Shown here piece by piece: positions 1 to 7,274 of a stretch of DNA of 13,767 nucleotides. Each line of letters begins with the position of its first letter. Position 1 is the first letter of the stretch. A model generated the notes under the pieces. The model was given only the letters and a program-made list of their open reading frames with translations, was not told where the DNA came from and made no database searches. The position numbers were made by a program, and so were the translations under genes. Source of the stretch: JANNSX01 sp031403155 (GTDB lineage: Bacteria; Pseudomonadota; Alphaproteobacteria; Rhizobiales; Hyphomicrobiaceae); NCBI GenBank assembly GCA_031403155.1, contig JANNSX010000059.1:1-13767 (forward strand), read 5' to 3'.

Positions 1-2280
1 GAATGCAAGGACCTGTCGATCTCCTATTTCACGCGGCTCGGCGAGGTGCCGGCGGTCAAGGGGTTCAACCTGACGCTGATGCCCGGCGAGGCGCACGGCA
101 TCGTCGGCGAATCCGGCTGCGGGAAGTCGACCGTCGCGCTCGCCATCATGAACTACATGGGCCGCAACGGCGCCATCGTCGGCGGCGAAATCCTGTTCGA
201 GGGTCGCGACATCCGCCGGATGCAGGAGCCCGAACTCCGCAAGATCCGCGGCTCCGAGATCTCCATGGTCTACCAGGAGCCGATGGCGTCCCTGAACCCC
301 TCCATGCGCATCGGCGAGCAGCTCGCAGAGGTCCTGATGCTGCACGAGGGCGCCAAGAAGAGCGAATCCATGGAGCGCGTCGCCGAGATGCTGGCGTCGG
401 TGCGGCTGCCCGATCCCTCCCGCATCATGAACGCCTATCCGCATCAGATCTCCGGCGGCCAGCAGCAGCGCTGCGTCATCGCCATGGCGCTGCTCGCCAA
501 ACCGAAGCTGCTCTTGCTCGACGAGCCGACCACCGCGCTCGATGTGACGGTGGAAGCCGGCATCGTCGATCTCATCAAGGAGATTTCGGCGAAGTTCGGC
601 ACGTCCAAGATCTACATCTCGCACAATCTCGGGCTCATCCGGGAAACCTGCGACAAGATCACGGTCATGTATTCGGGCCAGGCGGTCGAGGTCGGAGACA
701 TCAAGACCGTCTTCAACAACATGCGCCACCCCTACACGCAGGGGCTCTTCTCCTCTATCCCGCTTCCCGGCGCCGACAAGAATTCGCGACCGCTTCTCTC
801 CATCCCAGGGCAGCTTCCCCTGCCGCACCAGCGGCCGCGCGGGTGCACTTTCGGGCCGCGCTGTGCGCATTTCCAGGGCGGCCGCTGCGACGTGCCGGAG
901 CTGCCGATCCGCGCGGTCGGCGATGCGCCGGACCACGCGGTTCGCTGCGTGCGCTTCGAGGAGATCGATTGGGGCGCGGCCGGCAAGGCACACGTGGCGC
1001 GCGAGGCCGTGAAGCCGGGCGATGTGGTTCTGACCGTCGATCACATGAGCAAGCACTACGAGGTGCAGCGCGGTGGCGCCTTCGGCGGCACGGTGGCGAC
1101 AGTGAAAGCCAACGAGGACCTTTCCTTCGTGGCGCGCGAGGCCGAGACGGTCGCCATCGTCGGCGAATCCGGCTGCGGCAAGTCCACTTTCGCCAAGGTC
1201 GTCATGGGGCTCGAGCAGAGCTCGACCGGGACGGTGACGCTGGGCAATCTCGAGATTGGCGCCGTGCCGGTCCGGGAGCGCGACACCAAGACCATCTCGA
1301 AGATGCAGATGGTGTTCCAGAACCCCTTCGACACGCTCAATCCGAGCCATTCGGTCGGCGGGCAGATCGCGCGTGCCGTCAAGAAATTCGGCGTCGAGAA
1401 GGACAAGAGCAAAATCAAGGCGCGCGTGCTCGAGCTGCTCGACATCGTCAAGCTGCCGCACGAATTCGCCAAGCGCCGACCGCGCCAGCTGTCTGGCGGT
1501 CAAAAGCAGAGGATCGGCATCGCCCGCGCCTTTGCCGGCTCGCCGAGGCTGGTCGTCGCCGACGAGCCGGTGTCGGCGCTCGACGTCTCGGTGCAGGCGG
1601 CCGTCACCGAGCTGTTGATGGACATTCAGCGCAAGAGCCGCACGACCATGCTGTTCATCAGCCATGATCTGTCGGTGGTGCGCTACCTCGCCGATCGCAT
1701 TGTCGTCATGTATCTCGGGCGGATCATGGAGCAGGGCACGACGGATCAGGTCTTCTCCGCGCCCTATCATCCTTACACCGAGGCGCTGCTCTCCGCCGTG
1801 CCGATCGCCGACACCCGGGTCGAGAAGCGCAAGGTCGTCATCACCGGCGAGATCCCCTCGCCGCTCAATCCGCCCAAGGGCTGCGTGTTCTCGACGCGCT
1901 GCCCCTACATGATCAAGGGCACCTGCGATCGCGTCGAGCCGCCGGCGCAGGTATTCGGCAAGGGCCACGCGATTGCCTGCCATCTCCCGCGCGAGCAGCT
2001 GCTCGCCATGCTGCCGGTCATCACCATGAAGGGCAGCCGCGACGGATCAGCCGGCGGTGGTCCGGCAGGCGGCGGGAAGATCGAGGCTCCGGCCGTGCTG
2101 GTCGGCGCGCCGGAGCGGGTGATTGCCATCACAACCGTGGAGCCGGCCCCGGCCCAGGCCATCAACGGCGCCAAGGTGAAGCTCACCCTCGAGGAGCGGG
2201 CGCAACAAGCGCTGGCCGAGCTCAGCGGCTCGGATGCCGAGCGGGCGAAAGCGGCGCTGGGGAAGCTCGTCGACGCCTGA
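1..2280 (+). CDS. Fused two-domain ATP-binding protein of a peptide/nickel-type ABC importer (5' end outside window)
   Basis: This gene encodes an energy-coupling ATPase for an oligopeptide/dipeptide-type ABC importer; it would act on the cytoplasmic face of the inner membrane with two permeases and a binding protein not seen here. The frame is open from base 1, and the first residues (ECKDLSISYF) resemble the usual start of such a domain, so probably only a few codons are missing; an ATG at 46 would delete the first beta strand. Counting visible codons, domain 1 has Walker A GESGCGKST at 36-44, signature SGGQQQR near 151 and Walker B LLLLDEPT ending near 176. Domain 2 has Walker A near 388-396, signature LSGGQKQR at 497 and DEP at 521. 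Each domain ends in an oligo_HPY-type segment with a Cys-rich CxFxxRC motif. The DppD-DppF-like fusion resembles GsiA/YejF. A tail of about 95 residues rich in Gly, Ala and Pro follows the last HPY segment. Substrate is unknown. The neighbour suggests a methylated compound, which is inference only. Confidence 0.93.
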   Translation, partial: ECKDLSISYFTRLGEVPAVKGFNLTLMPGEAHGIVGESGCGKSTVALAIMNYMGRNGAIVGGEILFEGRDIRRMQEPELRKIRGSEISMVYQEPMASLNPSMRIGEQLAEVLMLHEGAKKSESMERVAEMLASVRLPDPSRIMNAYPHQISGGQQQRCVIAMALLAKPKLLLLDEPTTALDVTVEAGIVDLIKEISAKFGTSKIYISHNLGLIRETCDKITVMYSGQAVEVGDIKTVFNNMRHPYTQGLFSSIPLPGADKNSRPLLSIPGQLPLPHQRPRGCTFGPRCAHFQGGRCDVPELPIRAVGDAPDHAVRCVRFEEIDWGAAGKAHVAREAVKPGDVVLTVDHMSKHYEVQRGGAFGGTVATVKANEDLSFVAREAETVAIVGESGCGKSTFAKVVMGLEQSSTGTVTLGNLEIGAVPVRERDTKTISKMQMVFQNPFDTLNPSHSVGGQIARAVKKFGVEKDKSKIKARVLELLDIVKLPHEFAKRRPRQLSGGQKQRIGIARAFAGSPRLVVADEPVSALDVSVQAAVTELLMDIQRKSRTTMLFISHDLSVVRYLADRIVVMYLGRIMEQGTTDQVFSAPYHPYTEALLSAVPIADTRVEKRKVVITGEIPSPLNPPKGCVFSTRCPYMIKGTCDRVEPPAQVFGKGHAIACHLPREQLLAMLPVITMKGSRDGSAGGGPAGGGKIEAPAVLVGAPERVIAITTVEPAPAQAINGAKVKLTLEERAQQALAELSGSDAERAKAALGKLVDA

Positions 2281-2456
2281 TCCACACCGTTTGCGACTAT
2301 AGCTGCAGGTCCACCCTCCGTCATGGTCGCGGACGCGACCATCCACGGGAGCAAGTGTTGATCCGAGGTCATGCCGTGTGGCGTGACTTCGCTTGCATCA
2401 CGGCCTCCCGTGGATGCTGACTTTCGTCAGCAGGACGGTGTGGGAGAACCACCGAG
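2281..2456. other. Convergent intergenic spacer with nested palindromes
   Basis: This 176-bp gap separates the 3' ends of the ABC ATPase and the RACo-like gene. It holds a 9-bp-arm palindrome, ATGGTCGCG-GA-CGCGACCAT, at 2323-2342. It also holds a 12-bp perfect inverted repeat, CATCCACGGGAG at 2340-2351 and CTCCCGTGGATG at 2405-2416. Placement between convergent genes would suit a bidirectional transcription stop, but no U-tract follows either stem, so a palindromic repeat element is as likely. No ORF here looks coding. Confidence 0.5.
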
Positions 2457-4523
2457 TCACCCGCCCCGCCGCCCTCTGCGCCCGCGTCGTCCGCCGTCGC
2501 CACCCTCGGCGGACGGCGATGATGACCGCTCCGGCAATGTCACCGCCGCCGACAAATTCGGGAAGGCGTCGACCTTGTTCGGCAGCGCCATGGCGTAGAC
2601 GAAGTGCTCCTGGAACTTGGGCTCGAGCGCCGTCTCGATCTTTTCGATGCGGGCAACCAGCGCCTCGATCTCGCGGCGATGGCCGCGGTTCATGAGCGCC
2701 ATGCGCGCGCCCATGCCGGCGGCGTTGCCGACGGCCGCCACTTTCGACAGATCGCAATCCGGAATAAGCCCCAGCACCATCGCGTATTTGGGATCGATGA
2801 AGGAGCCGAAGGCGCCGGCGAGCTTGATGCGGTCGACCTTTTCGATACCGAGCTTGTCCATCAGCAGCTTCACGCCCGCATAGAGCGCGGCCTTAGCGAG
2901 CTGGATGGCGCGGACGTCATTTTGTGTGACCAGGAGCTGTTGTTGCTCATTCTGCCAGAGCAGGTAGGAGAAAGTGCGGCCGTCGGCGATGATGCGCGGG
3001 CTCTTCGCCGCCATCTCGCCGCGCACGACGCCGTCCTCGGTGATGATGCCGGACAGGAACATCTCCGCCACCACCTCGATGATGGCCGAGCCGCAGATGC
3101 CGGTGACGCCGACCTCCTTGGCGGCCTCCGCAAACCCCGGCTCGTCCGACCACATCTCGGCGCCGATGATCTTGACCTTCGGCTCCAAGGTCTCGGGATC
3201 GATGCGGATGCGCTCGATGGCGCCCGGCGCCGCGCGCTGGCCGGCGGAGATCTGCGCGCCCTCGAAGGCGGGCCCCGTCGGCGAGGAGGCGGCGAGAATG
3301 CGATCCTTATTGCCGAGCACGATCTCGGCATTGGTGCCGATGTCGACGAGCAGCGTGATTTCGTCCGCGCTCTGCGGCCCCTCGGCCAGCGTCGCACCGG
3401 CGGCATCGGCACCGACATGGCCGGCGATGCAGGGGAGCGTGTAAACGCGCGCGCCGCGATTGATCGGCAGGCCGAGATCGGTTGCCCGGAAGTCGAGCGC
3501 GCCGGAGGCTGCCAGCGCGAACGGCGCGCCGCCGAGCTCCGTCGGATCGATGCCGAGGAACAGGTGATGCATGATCGGGTTGCCGACGAACACGGCCTCC
3601 AGGATGTCGTTGGAGTTGATCTCGGCTTCCTTGACGACCTGACCGATCAGGTCGGAGATCGCGGCGCGCACCGTGTCGGTCAGTGCGGGCCGGCCATCCG
3701 GGTTCATCATGACGTAGGAGACGCGGCTCATCAGATCCTCACCGAAGCGGATCTGCGGGTTCGAGGTGCCGCTGGAGGCCAGCACCCGGCCCGACAGCAG
3801 CGAGCAGAGATGCATCGCAATCGTCGTCGAGCCGATGTCGCAGGCGATGCCCCAGGCCTCGTTGTGAAAGCTCGGCCACAGCGCGGTGATGCGCGGCCGG
3901 CCGCGATCGTCGTGGATGGCGGCCGTCACCTTCCACTCGCCCTGGCGCAGAATGCCCTGCACCTCGGAGAGCAGATGGAAATCGATCGTCGGATTGTCGA
4001 TGTTCCACTCGCGCTTCAGAGCTTGATAGAGCCGCTCCAAATCGCCGAGCGGCTTGTGCATGTCGGGCTCCTCGACCTCGACGTAGCAGAGGTGGGTCGC
4101 GATATCGCGCTCGATGACGCGGTCGCCGGCGGCCTTGCGGATCGTCTGCCGGTTGACCTGCACATCCTGCGGCACATCGATGACGAGATCGCCCATGATC
4201 TTGGCCGAGCAGGAGAGGCGGCGGTCGGCGCCGAGGGTTCGTTTCTCGGCATAGCGCGTTTCCGTCGCCGAGAAGGGCGAGAGGTTTTCGCTCGCCGACG
4301 AGATGCCATGCTTGGCGAAATGGCCTTCGGCGACCGTCACCTGGCAGCGCCCGCAGATACCCCGCCCGCCGCACACGCTCTCGACATAGGCGCCGACCGA
4401 GCGGGCCGCCTGCAGCACGGGTGTCCCGATCGGAAACCGTCCGCGCCGGCCCGACGGCATGAAGAGCACGAGCGCGTCGCGCGTGTCGGTGTCTGCTGCG
4501 GGCGCGACGGTGGAGTCGGTCAT
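2457..4523 (-). CDS. RACo-type corrinoid activation protein ([2Fe-2S] plus ASKHA domain, DUF4445 family)
   Basis: By family, RACo-like proteins reduce inactive Co(II) corrinoid to Co(I) in an ATP-dependent way, restarting methyl transfer by cobalamin-dependent methyltransferases such as MttB-type enzymes; they are cytoplasmic. The 688-residue product fits the family. The N-terminal ferredoxin-like domain has C51, C57, C60 and C105, giving the C-x5-C-x2-C...C pattern of a plant-type [2Fe-2S] cluster. A linker region follows. The ASKHA part shows DIGSTT at D229, a second phosphate loop DIGTN at D394, then SSPTGPAFEGAQ and, near the end, LAGAFGSFIDP and GNAAGMGAR. The ATG at 4523 is the first start in frame; I see only a weak ribosome binding site. 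The last ~25 residues end in an odd Gly/Arg run (GGRRGRRGRRGG) not typical of the core family. The gene converges on the ABC ATPase gene. The partner methyltransferase and corrinoid protein are not in the window, so the substrate is unknown. Confidence 0.92.
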   Translation of the reverse strand: MTDSTVAPAADTDTRDALVLFMPSGRRGRFPIGTPVLQAARSVGAYVESVCGGRGICGRCQVTVAEGHFAKHGISSASENLSPFSATETRYAEKRTLGADRRLSCSAKIMGDLVIDVPQDVQVNRQTIRKAAGDRVIERDIATHLCYVEVEEPDMHKPLGDLERLYQALKREWNIDNPTIDFHLLSEVQGILRQGEWKVTAAIHDDRGRPRITALWPSFHNEAWGIACDIGSTTIAMHLCSLLSGRVLASSGTSNPQIRFGEDLMSRVSYVMMNPDGRPALTDTVRAAISDLIGQVVKEAEINSNDILEAVFVGNPIMHHLFLGIDPTELGGAPFALAASGALDFRATDLGLPINRGARVYTLPCIAGHVGADAAGATLAEGPQSADEITLLVDIGTNAEIVLGNKDRILAASSPTGPAFEGAQISAGQRAAPGAIERIRIDPETLEPKVKIIGAEMWSDEPGFAEAAKEVGVTGICGSAIIEVVAEMFLSGIITEDGVVRGEMAAKSPRIIADGRTFSYLLWQNEQQQLLVTQNDVRAIQLAKAALYAGVKLLMDKLGIEKVDRIKLAGAFGSFIDPKYAMVLGLIPDCDLSKVAAVGNAAGMGARMALMNRGHRREIEALVARIEKIETALEPKFQEHFVYAMALPNKVDAFPNLSAAVTLPERSSSPSAEGGDGGRRGRRGRRGG

Positions 4524-4704
4524 GTCAGGCGATTCCAGTGTTGGAGGCTTTGGGCACGAGTCTGCGGGGAGCGGTAGGGCAGAGGGGGCCCTTTAGCGAC
4601 AGGGGCGCGTCTCATTGCGACGGAGGCCTGATGAGATTGGCATTGAGAATGGTCTCGATCCGCCCAAACCTGAGGATTCGTGAGAAGATCTTCACCGCGT
4701 CGTA

Positions 4705-4785
4705 TCCTCCCCCTCTTTATGGGGGAGGACTGTTCGCCTTGGGTTTAGCGCAAGCTAAACCCTTAGGCGAACATAGGTGGGGGTG
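4705..4785 (+). repeat. Palindromic intergenic repeat, copy 1 of an inverted pair
   Basis: The element opens with a hairpin TCCTCCCCC/GGGGGAGGA (4705-4729), followed by a long stem TGTTCGCCT...AGGCGAACA (4731-4773). Inside that stem lie the arms GGGTTTAGC/GCTAAACCC around a GCAA loop. It closes with TAGGTGGGGGTG. The second copy (4901-4986) is on the opposite strand. REP/BIME-like elements of this kind are common in Hyphomicrobiales genomes. Possible roles are mRNA stabilisation or termination, but none is shown by the sequence. Confidence 0.8.
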
Positions 4786-4900
4786 CTCGTGCGGCGTTGT
4801 CAGGGCTATCGACATTCTGTTTTCAAACGCCCGCACACATGCTTCGCCGTGACATGAGCCGCATGGCGTCATCAACGATATGCTCGCACCGCGGAACGAA

Positions 4901-4986
4901 CACCCCCACCTAGGCGCACCTAAGGACTTACGCGCTTTGCGCCTAAGTCCGAGGCGCGCGGTCCTCCCCCATAGAAAGGGGGAGGA
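4901..4986 (-). repeat. Palindromic intergenic repeat, copy 2 (inverted)
   Basis: Read on the minus strand this matches copy 1 at both ends: TCCTCCCCCTTTCTATGGGG at the start and CCTAGGTGGGGGTG at the end. The inner stem is GGACTTA/TAAGTCC where copy 1 has GGGTTTA/TAAACCC. Both base changes in one arm are therefore compensated in the other, so the hairpin is kept although its sequence differs. The two copies face each other across about 115 bp. Confidence 0.8.
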
Positions 4987-5116
4987 AAGGGCGGCGGCAT
5001 TTCAGGCCACACAAGACCGCCATGTGTAATTGCACTTCGGTGAGCGATGCGGTGCGCACAGTCGGCGTGATGAGCCAAAGCTAAACCGTCGCCGTTTCGC
5101 CTGGAGAGATGCATCC

Positions 5117-5617
5117 TCAAGACGTCTTCGCCACGGCCTTGCATTGCGCGTCGCCGCTGCGCGCCAGGAGATCGTAGAACTGGATCGTGCGGGTCAACAG
5201 GCTTGGCGTTACATTGGGATCGCCGAGCATCTGGACCTCGGTCGGATTTGCGTTGTTGGCATTGTCGAAGGTGACGCTGACCTCGTAGGGCTCGATCTCG
5301 GGTTGGAGATCAAGGCGGCCGACCAGCATGACGGTCGCACCAGCCTTGGCCACATGCCTCAGCCGTAGCGCGACTTCGCCACAGCTCTGATCCGCATTGA
5401 TCTTCACACCGCACCAGGTTTCGCCGCACTTTACGATATCGAGCACAAATTTATGCTTGGCGCTTGTCCATCGGCCCGTGAGATCGTAGGTGATCGACTG
5501 AGCCTCGGCCGCGACGGGCATTGTCAAAACACCCATGAGCACGGCAACAACACGAATGAGCGGAGCGGATAGGGTCGTTGCGATGACCCGTGTTGCGCTT
5601 CTCACAGCCAGCATCAT
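5117..5617 (-). CDS. Small exported protein, DUF2147-like
   Basis: This is a 166-residue secreted or periplasmic protein of unknown function. A signal peptide is visible: a positively charged start, a hydrophobic stretch around residues 20-35, and an AEA-Q cleavage site after residue 39. The mature part begins with DLTGRWTSAKHKFVLDIVKC followed by GETWCGVKI. That resembles the G-x-W...CG-x-x-x-CG pattern at the start of DUF2147 proteins; I rate the family call as probable, not certain. Four cysteines in the mature part could form disulfides. The start is the ATG at 5617, because a perfect AAGGAG site lies 7 bases upstream (5625-5630 on the plus strand). The open frame continues to a TTG at 5650, which lacks such a site. 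The 5' end overlaps, head to head, the start of the rightward DUF2306-type gene. Confidence 0.75.
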   Translation of the reverse strand: MMLAVRSATRVIATTLSAPLIRVVAVLMGVLTMPVAAEAQSITYDLTGRWTSAKHKFVLDIVKCGETWCGVKINADQSCGEVALRLRHVAKAGATVMLVGRLDLQPEIEPYEVSVTFDNANNANPTEVQMLGDPNVTPSLLTRTIQFYDLLARSGDAQCKAVAKTS

Positions 5618-6248
5618 CTTCGTTCTCCTTCTCAGCGTGACGGCCATCAAATCGAGCCTTGGCGTTGTCCGGCTGCCCGTCGAGATCTACCTCCTCGATC
5701 AGAATCTCCCAGCAATCTTCCGCCTGCATATGGCGGCATCGGGGCTGGCGCTCGGCTTCGGGTTGCTGACCATCCTACTCCGGTTTCGACCCGGGCTGCA
5801 TCGCCCCCTCGGACGATGGACAGCGGTTCTTGTCGTCATCGGTGGGCTGACGGCGCTACCATCGGCACTGTATAGCGAAGCCTCGATGGCAGCACGCGCG
5901 GGTTTCTTTGCCCAAGGCCTCGTCTGGCTGGCCCTGCTCGGGGCAGGGATCGTCGCGATCCGTGCGCGCGATATCGTCCGGCATCGCCGCGCCATGCTGG
6001 CGATGTATGCGGTCGCCACCGGCGCGATCTGGCTGCGGATCGCGACGGCCGCCACAGCCACCTTCGCGCTGCCGTTCGACGTGACCTATGCCATTGCGGC
6101 CTGGCTCGGCTGGCTCATTCCGCTCGGTCTCGTCTGGTGGATCATACCAACGTGCAAATCCACTCACCCGTTCACGACTGAGCCGAAATTTGCCTTCTCC
6201 CATGGGGAGAAGGTGGCGCGGTCCATGCGGAGCATGGCTCCGCCATGA
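5583..6248 (+). CDS. DUF2306-type multi-pass membrane protein
   Basis: This is an inner-membrane protein of unknown function, about 221 residues. About six hydrophobic segments are visible: VALLTASIIFVLLLSVTAI, one from HMAASGLALGF, one from TAVLVVIGGLTALPS, one from GLVWLALLGAGIVAI, one around MLAMYAVATGAIW, and one from IAAWLGWLIPLGLVWWII. Motifs LHRPLGRW and RHRRAM match the conserved HR-x-x-GR and HR-x-M elements I associate with DUF2306. The start is uncertain: ATGs at 5535 and 5556 are also in frame. I prefer 5583 because GGATAGGG lies about 9 bases upstream and it shortens the overlap with the divergent DUF2147-like gene. The last ~20 residues (after IIPTCKSTHPF) are encoded by a palindromic repeat, so the natural C terminus may have been replaced by repeat insertion. 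Neighbouring genes give no hint of function. Confidence 0.78.
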   Translation: MTRVALLTASIIFVLLLSVTAIKSSLGVVRLPVEIYLLDQNLPAIFRLHMAASGLALGFGLLTILLRFRPGLHRPLGRWTAVLVVIGGLTALPSALYSEASMAARAGFFAQGLVWLALLGAGIVAIRARDIVRHRRAMLAMYAVATGAIWLRIATAATATFALPFDVTYAIAAWLGWLIPLGLVWWIIPTCKSTHPFTTEPKFAFSHGEKVARSMRSMAPP

Positions 6249-6280
6249 CAGCGCCGGATGAGGGGGTCCGATCTCCCTCA
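6194..6280 (+). repeat. GC-rich palindromic repeat overlapping the end of the DUF2306-type gene
   Basis: A hairpin CTTCTCC-CATGG-GGAGAAG (6194-6212) is followed by GGTGGCGCG, a short GGAGC/GCTCC stem (6229-6241), GCGCCGGATGAGGGGG, and a GGGGGTCCGATCTCCCTC stem. This resembles the 'cttctccc...gggagaaggtggcgcg...ccggatgaggg' intergenic repeats frequent in Rhizobiales. It supplies the final codons and stop of the upstream gene. Confidence 0.65.
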
Positions 6281-6554
6281 TGGGAAATGGTCCAACACAC
6301 GGCCCAGTGGGCAGACCTTCTTCCTTTCGAGAGTGCGTACCCCCTCTCCCGCGCGTGCTCGCTTGCACGCCTTCGGCACGACCCGCCACCCTCTCCCATC
6401 GCGCCGGAGGCGCGCCTTCGGCACGACGGGAGAGGGCGGATTCGGATCTGTCTCGAACTGATCAGGGAACTTTGCAAAGGGGTCGAGTCAAGAATTACGT
6501 CTGCGGTTATCACTCGATCTCCAGCCGTGGCTGCGGTTGGTGAAAGATCGGCCG
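6249..6554. other. Repeat-rich spacer between convergent genes
   Basis: This ~306-bp gap between the DUF2306-type gene and the leftward GNAT gene shows no convincing gene. It holds an array at 6342-6436: outer arms CCCTCTCCC (6342-6350) and GGGAGAGGG (6428-6436), an extra CCCTCTCCC-type block near 6390, and a direct repeat CGCCTTCGGCACGAC at 6368-6382 and 6413-6427. The short ORFs crossing it have repeat-derived composition. Confidence 0.6.
6342..6436. repeat. Compound palindromic repeat with internal 15-bp direct repeat
   Basis: The outer inverted arms are CCCTCTCCC and GGGAGAGGG. Within lie two copies of CGCCTTCGGCACGAC, 30 bp apart, and a GCGCC-GGA-GGCGC stem around 6401-6413. It looks like one complete and one partial copy of a REP-like unit. 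Confidence 0.6.
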
Positions 6555-7274
6555 TTACCGCCCCAGAACTCGCACGGTAAGGCCTCCGAGCGCTTGCCGC
6601 TGCTGTCCCGCCGCGTCGAAATTCGCCGGATCGAGCCAGGCCTCGTAAGCGATTTTCAGCTTGGGCCACTCCTTGTCGATGATCGAGAACCAGGCCGTGT
6701 CGCGATTTCGGTCCTTGTAGATCATCGCCTGACGGAAGATGCCCTCGAAGGTGAAACCCAGTCGTTCAGCCGCCCGGCGCGAGGGCGCGTTCAGGGCATC
6801 GCATTTCCATTCGTAGCGGCGATAGCCGAGCTCATCGAAGACGCGACGCATGAGAAGAAACATCGCTTCCGTCGCCGCGCGCGTTTTCTGCAGCGCCGGT
6901 GCGTAAGCAATGTGGCCGGTCTCGACGACGCCGTTCTTCATATCGATGCGCATCAGGCTCGCAACGCCCGAGGCCTTGCCTGTCGCCTTGTCGAAGATGG
7001 TGTGGAAGAGAGGATCATCGCCCGAACCGGTCGTCGTCACCCACTGCCGGTAGTCGTCGAGAGTGGCGAAGGGGCCATAGCCCATATAGGTCCACATGCC
7101 CCCGCTCGTGTCGGCCGCGTTCGCCGCGTGCAGTCCGGCGGCATGCTCCAGCGACAGCGGCTCGATACGGGCATAGCGACCCACGATTGGCGTGCGTGGC
7201 GGGCGCGGACGCTCCGTCCAGCCGGCGAGGGAAGGGCCAATAGGCTGGCCGAGGGCGTTGCGGAACTCAGTCAT
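6555..7274 (-). CDS. GNAT family N-acetyltransferase (RimJ/RimL-like)
   Basis: The 239-residue cytoplasmic product is predicted to move an acetyl group from acetyl-CoA to an amine or protein N-terminus; the substrate is unknown. The GNAT fold is seen as follows. VGRYARIEPLSLEHAAGLHAA near residue 31 is the first strand and helix. GKASGVASLMRID near 100 is strands 2-3. VVETGHIAYAPALQKTRAATEAMFLL near 115-140 is the acetyl-CoA-binding strand, loop and helix. KCDALNAPSRRAAERLGFTFEG near 155-178 is the C-terminal signature (N-x-x-SRRAAERLGF). The pyrophosphate loop (LQKTRAA) departs from the textbook Q/R-x-x-G-x-G/A, as in a known GNAT subgroup with RxATEA. The ATG at 7274 is the first in frame and the protein has normal family length, although I see no strong ribosome binding site. 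It stands alone, flanked by repeats on both sides. Confidence 0.9.
   Translation of the reverse strand: MTEFRNALGQPIGPSLAGWTERPRPPRTPIVGRYARIEPLSLEHAAGLHAANAADTSGGMWTYMGYGPFATLDDYRQWVTTTGSGDDPLFHTIFDKATGKASGVASLMRIDMKNGVVETGHIAYAPALQKTRAATEAMFLLMRRVFDELGYRRYEWKCDALNAPSRRAAERLGFTFEGIFRQAMIYKDRNRDTAWFSIIDKEWPKLKIAYEAWLDPANFDAAGQQRQALGGLTVRVLGR

Larger units (their letters stand above)
4524..5116. other. Long non-coding spacer upstream of the RACo-like gene
   Basis: About 590 bp without a convincing gene lie between the start of the RACo-like gene and the stop of the DUF2147-like gene. It contains the two inverted repeat copies listed separately (4705-4785 and 4901-4986). Short ORFs here have repeat-derived or biased composition and no family resemblance. 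The leftward promoter of the RACo-like gene must lie here or farther upstream, but I cannot identify it. I looked for a cobalamin-riboswitch B12 box on the minus strand and did not see one. Confidence 0.6.

Noticed and set aside
3..1667. 554-codon open frame in another phase of the ABC ATPase gene
   Set aside because: The competing frame carries both Walker A, signature and Walker B sets; this one is Arg/His/Gly-rich with no motif.
2604..4577. 657-codon rightward open frame opposite the RACo-like gene
   Set aside because: It is the antisense shadow of a well-supported gene with Fe-S and ASKHA motifs. Its translation is Arg/Ala/Asp/His-biased and shows no family motif.
4524..4900. Possible cobalamin riboswitch controlling the RACo-like gene
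   Set aside because: Expected from the corrinoid link, but no B12-box-like sequence is visible on the minus strand, and the structured DNA here is explained by the repeat pair.
6342..6436. Direct repeats resembling the start of a CRISPR array
   Set aside because: Only two 15-bp copies, 30 bp apart, inside a larger palindrome, with no further units and no cas genes.
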